Shown in pieces: positions 32,673 to 38,202 of a DNA stretch of 51,893 bases. A program made the position numbers and the translations under genes. The notes under the pieces are model-generated. The model saw only the letters and a list, made by a program, of their open reading frames with translations, was not told where the DNA came from and ran no database searches. The stretch is from a virus. The stretch spans positions 1 through 51,893 of IMG/VR virus record IMGVR_UViG_3300048836_000042; one strand, 5' to 3'. Position 1 is the first letter of the stretch. Each line of letters opens with the position of its first letter.

Positions 32673-32876
32673 TTATTGATTGGCAAATTCCTGGGCAAAC
32701 TCCGGCCGCAGACCGAACTTCAAGGCGTTGCGATAAGCGTTTCCACGGCACACTGACACGTACCGTGGCCCGAGCTTCTGATTAGCGGCTGCATTGCACC
32801 AATGCCACATACTCCACTCAGAGTGGTGCCGCATTCCATTGGTGTTCAACTGCTCCGGGCGAAACAAATCAAACAT
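32673..32876 (-). CDS. Small hypothetical protein
   Basis: Encodes 67 residues from MFDLFRPEQLNTNGMRHHSEWSMWHWCNA at 32876; GGAG precedes the ATG. The longer frame runs backward through the tRNA and is rejected. Trp-rich N-terminal part and basic C-terminus (RYVSVCRGNAYRNALKFG). Function unknown. Confidence 0.6.
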   Translation of the reverse strand: MFDLFRPEQLNTNGMRHHSEWSMWHWCNAAANQKLGPRYVSVCRGNAYRNALKFGLRPEFAQEFANQ

Positions 32877-32896
32877 GATTAGCTCCATTAAAGGAC

Positions 32897-32981
32897 TGGT
32901 GCGACCGATGGGACTCGAACCCATACGGATTACTCCGGCAGATTTTAAGTCTGCTGTGGCTACCAATTACACCACGGTCGC
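32897..32981 (-). tRNA. tRNA-Leu (UAA) with encoded CCA
   Basis: Cloverleaf on the minus strand: acceptor GCGACCG/CGGTCGC, discriminator A and encoded CCA; anticodon stem GCAGA/TCTGC with loop CTTAAAA (anticodon TAA); long variable arm CGGA-GTAA-TCCG as expected for tRNA-Leu; T-arm ATGGG-TTCGAGT-CCCAT. It reads UUA/UUG codons, useful for the AT-richer late genes. Lies in the early operon. Confidence 0.95.
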
Positions 32982-32988
32982 GGTTAGG

Positions 32989-33201
32989 TTACAGGATGCC
33001 GGCCTTTTCCAGCTTCTTGGCGGTGCTGTACTTCAGCTTCGCGTTGCCACTCTGATCGGCAGTGACACCCAGCTTGGTGTGCTCCGCATTGTAGAGCGTG
33101 CGGCGTGCCACCCAGTTGCCCGGCTGTTGATGATCGACCTTCATGGCGGCCATCGCCAGCGCTGCGCCCATCGAAGTGGGCCGATAAACCTTGTTAATCA
33201 T
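32989..33201 (-). CDS. Small basic hypothetical protein
   Basis: Encodes 70 residues from MINKVYRPTSMGAALAMAAM at 33201, GGAG upstream. Basic (KLKYSTAKKLEKAGIL), GC-rich. It contains one copy of the 12-mer ATGATCGACCTT (complement strand). Located just upstream of the tRNA in the transcript. Function unknown. Confidence 0.6.
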   Translation of the reverse strand: MINKVYRPTSMGAALAMAAMKVDHQQPGNWVARRTLYNAEHTKLGVTADQSGNAKLKYSTAKKLEKAGIL

Positions 33202-33202
33202 G

Positions 33203-33379
33203 TTAGTTCTCCACACGATGCCCACAACCCGGGGCGTAGTTGTTGATTGCCTCTTCCAGCCGACGCTCGCATGCTTTCTCATCCAACGGCGAGCAAAGCT
33301 CCAAGAAACACTCCAGTGCGATCTGCTTCAACGCTTTACAGCGTGCCACAAGCATCTCATACCCATCAGCTTCGGTCAT
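33203..33379 (-). CDS. Small hypothetical protein (58 aa)
   Basis: Reading the minus strand gives MTEADGYEMLVARCKALKQI... to GCGHRVEN. The ATG overlaps the previous stop as ATGA, and GGAG follows for the next gene. Helical with five Cys. Not found by length cut-offs near 60 residues, but the tight packing of three such genes supports it. Confidence 0.65.
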   Translation of the reverse strand: MTEADGYEMLVARCKALKQIALECFLELCSPLDEKACERRLEEAINNYAPGCGHRVEN

Positions 33380-33534
33380 TCCTCATTCTCCATGTAAGCA
33401 TAGCCCGCTTCTTGGGCCATGCGGTTGATAATCTCACACTCGGCAATATCCATGATCTGCCGCAGTGCCTCATCGTCGAGCAAGCCTACGCTATCGCGCA
33501 GACCGTCGAGCAACTCACGCGCGGACATGAGCAT
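33376..33534 (-). CDS. Small acidic hypothetical protein (52 aa)
   Basis: MLMSARELLDGLRDSVGLLDDEALRQ... to YMENEE. AAGG precedes the ATG. Overlaps the preceding small gene by 20 nt and the next by 4 nt. Acidic amphipathic helices suggest a protein-binding host-takeover factor, an inference from size and early position only. Confidence 0.6.
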   Translation of the reverse strand: MLMSARELLDGLRDSVGLLDDEALRQIMDIAECEIINRMAQEAGYAYMENEE

Positions 33535-33679
33535 GATCGACCTTCCGGCGTTGCTTGGTGTAGACGCTGGCGTAGTAGGGGCGACAGTAGCTGTGACCGC
33601 GCTCGCCGTAGACGACAGGCTTCTCGCTGGTGTGTGCCTCGCTGCGCACGAGGCGGGGGAACTTCATGTAATTAAGCAT
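33515..33679 (-). CDS. Small basic hypothetical protein (54 aa)
   Basis: MLNYMKFPRLVRSEAHTSEK... to VDHAHVRA, with GGAG seven bases before the ATG at 33679. Basic and Tyr-rich (SYCRPYYASVYTKQRRK), likely nucleic-acid binding. It follows directly the structured RNA element at 33712-33814, which lies in its leader. Confidence 0.6.
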   Translation of the reverse strand: MLNYMKFPRLVRSEAHTSEKPVVYGERGHSYCRPYYASVYTKQRRKVDHAHVRA

Positions 33680-33711
33680 GTTAATGCTCCGGTTGACTGT
33701 GCCACCATGAC

Positions 33712-33814
33712 ACAGAGGATTAGTCCCGTTAATGCCCTGGCCTCACAGCCCATCGAACCAGGGTTTACATTTGCCCAGTAACAGGGCGAGCCATTAACAG
33801 AACTAATCCCCTGT
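33712..33814 (-). ncRNA. Structured RNA element with 23-bp helix
   Basis: In the minus-strand transcript, positions 33792-33814 and 33712-33734 form 23 consecutive pairs, three of them G-U. The G-U pairs exist only in the minus-strand RNA, so that is the sense strand. The 57-nt inside holds GCCC/GGGC and CCCTGG/CCAGGG hairpins. A CCCCTG-GCAA-CAGGGG hairpin and a CTGTG/CACAG hairpin on either side compete with the main helix. It lies between two early genes. Could be a processing site, leader switch or small RNA. No known family recognised. Confidence 0.6.
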
Positions 33815-33840
33815 TGCCAGGGGAAGGGAAGGGGAGGGGA

Positions 33841-34470
33841 TCAGACCTCGTTCGCCTTGTTGCTGATCTCGACAAGAGTCTCGTACAGCCGCTGCTCCGT
33901 GGCGTCAGCATCCTGACTCGGGGCATTGTTCTTGAGAAACTTGGCAAGCTTCACCGCCAGGGTATCCGCCTTTCGGCCGGCCTTGGACTGCGAGAACGTC
34001 CGAGCATAGGCCACGAGCGTGTCATAGCCCGCATGTTCCAACATCTCCTTGTCGGTCTGGGCGTGCTTGCTCTTGTCGTCCAGGTTCTGGTTCACGTAGT
34101 CGCGCCAACCCTCGACACTGCCACCGCTGTTGAATGCATTGGCGATGGTTTGAAGCTTCGACACTTCGACAGACATGGAAGCCGTGTTCACCTTCGCGAA
34201 CTTCTCACCGAAGCCGGCCTCCTTCTGCGCCTTCGTCATCGATGCCTTGTCCGCCTTGATGGTGTTCAGGAACACGGTGCGGGCTTCCACTGTCATGTCG
34301 ATGATGCGGATAGCGAAGGCACGCCACTGACTGCGGCCACCCTTCGCATACGCCATGACTTCCGCCGCCAGCATGGTGCCGGCGAGCCTGTCATCCCTGG
34401 ATTCCACCCGAAGCGGTGCCTTCGTCATCGGACGGGAGCCAGTCTCGGCAATCACTTGCATCGAATGCAT
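33841..34470 (-). CDS. Early hypothetical protein, GC-rich
   Basis: Encodes 209 residues; AGGAG before the ATG, with two hairpins in the leader. Highly helical and charged (EARTVFLNTIKADKASMTKAQKEAGFGEKFAKV; KAGRKADTLAVKLAKFLKNNAPSQDADATEQRLYETL), without transmembrane or catalytic signatures. First full-size gene after the early promoter, so it is probably abundant and expressed first; a DNA-binding or host-modifying role is possible but unproven. Confidence 0.75.
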   Translation of the reverse strand: MHSMQVIAETGSRPMTKAPLRVESRDDRLAGTMLAAEVMAYAKGGRSQWRAFAIRIIDMTVEARTVFLNTIKADKASMTKAQKEAGFGEKFAKVNTASMSVEVSKLQTIANAFNSGGSVEGWRDYVNQNLDDKSKHAQTDKEMLEHAGYDTLVAYARTFSQSKAGRKADTLAVKLAKFLKNNAPSQDADATEQRLYETLVEISNKANEV

Positions 34471-34485
34471 TTCAATCTCCTAGGT

Positions 34486-34531
34486 TAATACGCTCGACAT
34501 TGAACGTATTAGATAAGAGATTAATCTTATC
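34486..34531 (-). promoter_or_regulatory. Two leader hairpins before the first early gene
   Basis: Minus-strand leader contains GATAAG...CTTATC (34512-34531) followed by TAATACG...CGTATTA (34486-34511 span) and then the AGGAG ribosome site. Such paired hairpins may protect the mRNA 5' part or mark an RNase processing site. Confidence 0.5.
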
Positions 34532-34570
34532 AATCGGACACTCTAAGGATCTAGTCACAGTCTCACGACG

Positions 34571-34720
34571 TTAAAAGTGTTTCCATGTGCGTGCTCGCCT
34601 AGCATGGTGCCACCCATGCATGTATCCGATAAAGCTGTGACCGATTTTTGTAGTGCCGTCCACGTTTCTAACTAACCCTGCTGCTCGCATCCTCCAGAAC
34701 ATTCTACCGGGCAGAGTCAT
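34571..34720 (-). CDS. Small basic early protein (49 aa)
   Basis: MTLPGRMFWRMRAAGLVRN... to ARRARTWKHF, start 34720 with GGGAG eight bases upstream. Very basic and aromatic with HGWHHARRARTW near the end. It is the first ORF after the strong promoter at 34919, the usual place for host-takeover peptides. Too short for standard calling; evidence is ribosome site, promoter and composition. Confidence 0.55.
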   Translation of the reverse strand: MTLPGRMFWRMRAAGLVRNVDGTTKIGHSFIGYMHGWHHARRARTWKHF

Positions 34721-34918
34721 GACATATGCTCCCACATAGTCACGTAACTAACCTTCCGTTTGTCCTATGGTATCGCGCATTACCTAGGTTAATCTTCTCG
34801 CTACTAGGTCAACGTCTAGCGTATAGCTAGTATCACAGTATGCGTTACCCGTGTGGTTGCATTCGCGGCCTTCGCCACGCGGGAATACATCAATTAAGTT
34901 TTTAAAGAGCGTGCTCAC
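34721..34918 (-). other. Early transcript 5' leader
   Basis: About 200 nt between the early promoter and the first small ORF. Contains CTAGCTATACGCTAG-type partial palindromes and CCTAGGTTAAT-like blocks (also seen at 34479-34489). A 24-codon ORF is present but lacks a ribosome site. No convincing gene. Confidence 0.5.
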
Positions 34919-34947
34919 ACTATAATCGAACTGAAAACCCGAGTCAA
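34919..34947 (-). promoter_or_regulatory. Strong early sigma-70 promoter
   Basis: Minus strand TTGACT (34942-34947), 17-bp spacer, TATAGT (34919-34924). Start expected near 34912. It reads into the small basic ORF and the whole leftward early arm. Confidence 0.85.
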
Positions 34948-35113
34948 GCGCAGGGGCATTACCACCGAGCGGGTATGCGCCGCTACCTGTGAACCCTGCC
35001 AACTAGGACAGTTCGATTAACCGTGTTAAAGAGCGTTGATATTTAATGTCATCTCTGACGGTTCCCATTATGCACACTAATGTGTTGTTTGGACGCCACA
35101 AATGGTAAGAATT

Positions 35114-35288
35114 TGTAACAGCGTAAGTGTGTACTCACTAACCTGGTCTGCGCCCGCGTCGCGCGATAGTCCAGAACGCGCGTAACGCACGCGCCCAGGC
35201 GCGCTAGGCGTGCCATGATACCACGTAGGCCAGGGGATGCAATAGGGGTTTACCCTGGGAATGTAACAGTGTGTGTGTTCTGTAACAG
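35114..35288. repeat. Three TGTAACAG direct repeats near the origin
   Basis: TGTAACAG occurs at 35114-35121, 35262-35269 and 35281-35288 in the same orientation, close to the DnaA boxes. They may be iteron-like binding sites. A GC-rich block of CGCG repeats lies between (35150-35205). Confidence 0.5.
35215..35242 (-). promoter_or_regulatory. Possible weak leftward promoter by the origin
   Basis: TTGCAT (35237-35242), 16-bp spacer, TATCAT with an upstream TGG (35215-35220). Could prime or activate the origin or add early transcription. Weak match. Confidence 0.3.
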
Positions 35289-35296
35289 GATGTAGC

Positions 35297-35371
35297 TTAT
35301 CCACAGGCTTGATAACATGTGAACAACCTGTGGATTCACCTATGAAAACGGGTGTGGATAACATGTGAACA
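35297..35371. other. Probable replication origin with DnaA boxes
   Basis: A perfect DnaA box TTATCCACA (35297-35305), an inverted perfect box TGTGGATAA (35353-35361) and a near-match TGTGGATT (35329-35336). The 15-mer GATAACATGTGAACA is repeated at 35311-35325 and 35357-35371. Located in the non-coding control region, with TGTAACAG repeats beside it. Suggests host DnaA helps start phage replication. Confidence 0.7.
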
Positions 35372-35797
35372 GCCGCAGGCTGGGCAGATAACTTTTCCCT
35401 AGGGGTAGGGTACCTGGACGCTAGAAAAACGCTCTACGAGCCTTCTAGGGGCTTTGCTGGGGGTGCTCACATGGTGGGATGAAAGGGCACAGGATGGAAT
35501 GGCACGACGCTTGCTAGTGCCACTTGAGTCAACTCTGACGAGTTGGCATGGGCCTTGCTTGGGGGGCCTTATACGGTACCGGGTGGGGTATATACCCCCC
35601 TAGGTATCTCTATCCCTGGAGACGGTAGCACCTATTCATTTGATAAATGTTGGTTTATCATGCTATAAAATATAGCAATTAATCGACTCTGTCCCCAATT
35701 TCAAGGGGGTGTGGGGGGAAAATTCTTGTGTTGGTGATGGGGTGTAATACACCATACTAAAATTCTTATAGTTTTTACACAATGGTCCTATAGGTCT
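35372..35797. other. Non-coding control region with palindromes
   Basis: No convincing gene. Perfect palindromic sites: GGGGTATATACCCC (35585-35598), TGATAAA/TTTATCA (35641-35660), TGCTATA/TATAGCA (35661-35677, directly adjacent) and GGTGT/ACACC (35741-35753). These are candidate operators or RNA hairpins. G-rich tracts lie at 35705-35718. Confidence 0.55.
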
Positions 35798-35834
35798 AAA
35801 AAGAAAACCCCGGGGGTCGCTGACGCTCCCGGGG
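35798..35834 (-). terminator. Rho-independent terminator ending the structured RNA
   Basis: Minus strand: CCCCGGG arm (35828-35834 side) pairs with CCCGGGG (35808-35814 side) around a short GCGTCAGCG-type loop, followed by TTTTCTTTTT (35798-35807). It faces leftward and has no protein gene upstream of it, so it ends a short transcript. Confidence 0.9.
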
Positions 35835-36139
35835 CTATAGACTTCTTATCGAAGATAAGACTAACTTTTATTGTTTTTATTATACATCACACGTAACACG
35901 TAGTGTTACAGTAGATATATTACATATATCACCCTTGGTGAAGACAAAGGTTAGCCATCCCACAATAAAGAGGATTAACCTTCATCTGCATCAAGGACAT
36001 CACCCTCGGAGCCAGACTGTACCTTGGACTGTTTTCACCACACGCTCTCAGGACACGTTGCACATCTGTGGATTTCCCGGTGGTATGTGCTTATTCAAGA
36101 CTGGAACCACCCGTTGAGTCCCCGTTCTTCCAGTCTATG
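35798..36139 (-). ncRNA. Highly structured ~340-nt non-coding RNA
   Basis: Own consensus promoter (36146-36174) and own terminator (35798-35834), with no convincing ORF between (best is 20 codons). Predicted hairpins in order: GACTGGAA/TTCCAGTC (36099-36135), GCACAT/ATGTGC (36060-36090), AAGGTTA-ATCC/GGAT-TAACCTT (35947-35982), TCACC/GGTGA, then three perfect 7-pair stems with 3-nt loops (35914-35930, 35893-35909, 35844-35860) and the terminator. A loop GGTGG may pair with CCACC as a pseudoknot. No known family recognised. Confidence 0.75.
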
Positions 36140-36145
36140 TCTAAT

Positions 36146-36174
36146 AGTATACCACAAATTTAGTAAAAAGTCAA
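36146..36174 (-). promoter_or_regulatory. Strong promoter of the structured RNA
   Basis: Minus strand TTGACT (36169-36174), 17-bp spacer, TATACT (36146-36151) preceded by TGG (extended -10). Start near 36139. Divergent from the late promoter across an A/T-tract spacer. Confidence 0.88.
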
Positions 36175-36224
36175 GGGGTTTTATAAAAAAAGTTAAAAAA
36201 AGTTGCATTTTTATAAAAAAAGAC

Positions 36225-36253
36225 TTGACAAAAACAAAAAAGTGTGATATACT
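36225..36253 (+). promoter_or_regulatory. Strong sigma-70 promoter of the late arm
   Basis: TTGACA (36225-36230), 17-bp spacer, TATACT (36248-36253) with TGA just upstream (extended -10), after A-tracts that may act as UP elements or bends. Drives terminase and downstream genes. Its consensus nature implies early availability unless repressed. Confidence 0.9.
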
Positions 36254-36274
36254 ATATGTATAGGATGAAAATTT

Positions 36275-36799
36275 ATGTCTGAAGTCACAAAATTACCAAA
36301 CGGTTTTTACCCAGAAATCCCGATGGAGAAGAAAATGGAGCTGATCAAAGCTTACGTTTCTCTTGGGAATATGCGGTTAGCCTCCGAAATGGTTGGTATC
36401 AACTATGAGACCGCTCGGTATTGGCGTAAAACCAAAGATTGGTGGCCTAAACTCATGGAGGAGGCCAAGCAGGAGCAGCGCCAGGAACTTCAAGGGCGTC
36501 TTGGTAAGATTACAGAAACCGCTCTTTCGATCATGGAAGATCGGCTTAAGAATGGTGAGTACATTCTGAACATAAAAACCGGAGATATTATCAGAAAACC
36601 CGTGGGCCTGCGGGACGCAAACCAGGCCGCCAATAATCTGATGACTCAAGCCACCAAGCTGGAAGAAATGAATAGTAAGTCGCATACAGTGGATGAGTCT
36701 ACAGCAGAAGTTCTTAAGCAACTGGCCAATGAGTTCGCTAAGTTTGCTAAGAAGAAAGTTAATACTGAAATTATAGACGTGGAAGTCAAGGAGATTTGA
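36275..36799 (+). CDS. terS: Terminase small subunit
   Basis: Encodes 174 residues. Helix-turn-helix near residues 25-50 (IKAYVSLGNMRLASEMVGINYETARYWRKT) for binding packaging sites, a long charged middle helix and an oligomerising C-terminal region with basic/acidic end. First gene of the late arm, 1.4 kb before the large subunit. Assignment from HTH, size and position. Confidence 0.75.
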   Translation: MSEVTKLPNGFYPEIPMEKKMELIKAYVSLGNMRLASEMVGINYETARYWRKTKDWWPKLMEEAKQEQRQELQGRLGKITETALSIMEDRLKNGEYILNIKTGDIIRKPVGLRDANQAANNLMTQATKLEEMNSKSHTVDESTAEVLKQLANEFAKFAKKKVNTEIIDVEVKEI

Positions 36800-37138
36800 A
36801 TGCTAGTTGTGAATCCAATTTTATCTTATGGTCCCGGATTTTTGCAAGTACGGCCGAACGAGAATTTGTACCAAAAACAAATTGGGACAATTCAAGGGCT
36901 AAACGAGTATGTTCGTTGGACCCTATCAACAGACTCCTCCGGGCCTTTCACCCTGGAACTTAGCCATAATTATGGGGATCAGACTACAGTAATGCTCTCA
37001 GGAAATGTCCCTGAACACAAAGGAACGTACCTTATCAATGCTCGAATTAAAGCCTCTGTACAAGTTGTATATGGGTACATTATGCCTGAACCAGCCGAAC
37101 AAGAAATTACGTTCAGTATTCAACTTAATGTTCGGTAA
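36800..37138 (+). CDS. Hypothetical beta-rich protein
   Basis: Encodes 112 residues; start follows the terS stop directly (TGAATG). Predicted all-beta, Ig-like (FTLELSHNYGDQTTVMLSGNVPEHKGTYLINARI). May be a head decoration or accessory protein. Function unknown. Confidence 0.6.
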   Translation: MLVVNPILSYGPGFLQVRPNENLYQKQIGTIQGLNEYVRWTLSTDSSGPFTLELSHNYGDQTTVMLSGNVPEHKGTYLINARIKASVQVVYGYIMPEPAEQEITFSIQLNVR

Positions 37139-37141
37139 TTT

Positions 37142-37441
37142 ATGCCGTACATGACCGACGGAAAGCGGGACTACAAAAAAGAGGTGGCCAAATACACCTC
37201 CAAGCCCGAAGTAGTAAAGAAGCGTGTGGAGCAGAATAAAGCTCGTCGTATGGCTGAAAAAGAGGGTTTGGTGAAGAAGGGGGATGGCAAAGAGGTAGAT
37301 CATCGTAAACCCCTCTCTAAAGGGGGCACTACGACAAAATCAAATCTTCGTGTGGTTCCCGCCAAAGAAAACCGTTCGTTTAGCCGAAATAAAGATGGCT
37401 CTTTAAAAAATCAAACTAGTCGCCGTGAACGAAAAAAATAA
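37142..37441 (+). CDS. HNH endonuclease, packaging-associated
   Basis: Encodes 99 residues, strongly basic. HNH core VDHRKPLSKGGTTTKSNLRVVPAKENRSF (Asp-His, Asn). Small HNH proteins beside terminase are often needed for terminase-mediated DNA cutting. No zinc Cys pairs are seen. Confidence 0.8.
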   Translation: MPYMTDGKRDYKKEVAKYTSKPEVVKKRVEQNKARRMAEKEGLVKKGDGKEVDHRKPLSKGGTTTKSNLRVVPAKENRSFSRNKDGSLKNQTSRRERKK

Positions 37442-37480
37442 TTGCTCTAAATGTGGTTTATTTGCAGGGCAGGGTAAATA

Positions 37481-37918
37481 ATGTCTTTCTGGGGTAAACT
37501 GTTTGGCACTGATGAAGCCATCAGCAAAACAATTGATGTTGTTAGCGAAGGGCTTGACAAGCTAGTTTACACCTCTGAAGAGAAGGCGGATGCCGCCGCC
37601 AGGGAGCGGACAGAAGCTCGCTCCATGCTTGTTAAGTGGATGGAAGCCACGCAGGGCCAAAATCTTGCACGTAGGCTTATTAGTCTTGCTATCACAGGTG
37701 TCTGGTTATCCCAATACGTTATTGCTACTACTGCTTCCTCCGTTGCTATTTTCTGGGATACGCAATCAATTAATCTAAATAAATTGGCTGCTGTTCAAAT
37801 CGGTACTGCTGAACAGATGAACGGACCAGTAATGCTGATCTTAGCTTTCTACTTTGCTGCACCACACATGGGAGATTTTGCCCAGGCAATCGTCGGTAGA
37901 TTTAAGCAAAAAGTATAA
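37481..37918 (+). CDS. Holin-like membrane protein
   Basis: Encodes 145 residues. N-terminal amphipathic part, then hydrophobic segments at about 63-80 (LARRLISLAITGVWLSQY), 80-95 and 113-135 (VMLILAFYFAAPHMG), matching the three-helix holin family found near terminase in gene-transfer-agent-like clusters. Could time lysis with the M15 endolysin. The genes are far apart on the map but in one operon on the circle. Confidence 0.7.
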   Translation: MSFWGKLFGTDEAISKTIDVVSEGLDKLVYTSEEKADAAARERTEARSMLVKWMEATQGQNLARRLISLAITGVWLSQYVIATTASSVAIFWDTQSINLNKLAAVQIGTAEQMNGPVMLILAFYFAAPHMGDFAQAIVGRFKQKV

Positions 37919-38202
37919 TGTACTCGAATTGCCTGTTCTGGTCAATCCGACGGTTTTGCCAGTTACAAAAAGAATGGATTGAAAACGGGGAGCAGAAAGG
38001 CTACGAGCCTGTCTGGTATCTCCGATCAAGTAGACTAGCCCCTTGGTGGGTTCCATCATGGGGTGTTGAGCGCCGAGTAGGCAATAAGATTATCACTGAA
38101 AAGTTTTCTCCAGAAAATAAAGAACGATTGAAGTGGTATCAAGTCTGGCGAAAATTCTGGTTTAAGGGTTATGTTGAAGTAACATATGCAGTTAACAAGT
38201 GA
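37918..38202 (+). CDS. Hypothetical protein
   Basis: Encodes 94 residues, Trp/Arg-rich (YLRSSRLAPWWVPSWGVERR). TAATG coupling with the holin gene and 17-nt overlap with the large terminase. May be a small membrane-surface or packaging factor. No family recognised. Confidence 0.55.
   Translation: MYSNCLFWSIRRFCQLQKEWIENGEQKGYEPVWYLRSSRLAPWWVPSWGVERRVGNKIITEKFSPENKERLKWYQVWRKFWFKGYVEVTYAVNK

Noticed and set aside
32673-32966. Longer version of the 67-residue gene
   Set aside because: Would run through the tRNA gene; the internal ATG at 32876 has a good ribosome site.
34784-35002. 72-codon leftward frame over the early promoter
   Set aside because: Needs a TTG start without ribosome site and contains the promoter at 34919-34947.
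35077-35364. 95-codon leftward frame across the origin
   Set aside because: Overlaps DnaA boxes and repeats, no ribosome site, odd composition.
35935-36117. 60-codon rightward frame inside the structured RNA region
   Set aside because: No ribosome site; antisense to a promoter-terminator-bounded RNA with strong stems.
37380-37441. 18-codon frame MNEKNNCSKCGLFAGQGK after the HNH gene
   Set aside because: GTG start without ribosome site and too short; Cys pair may be chance.
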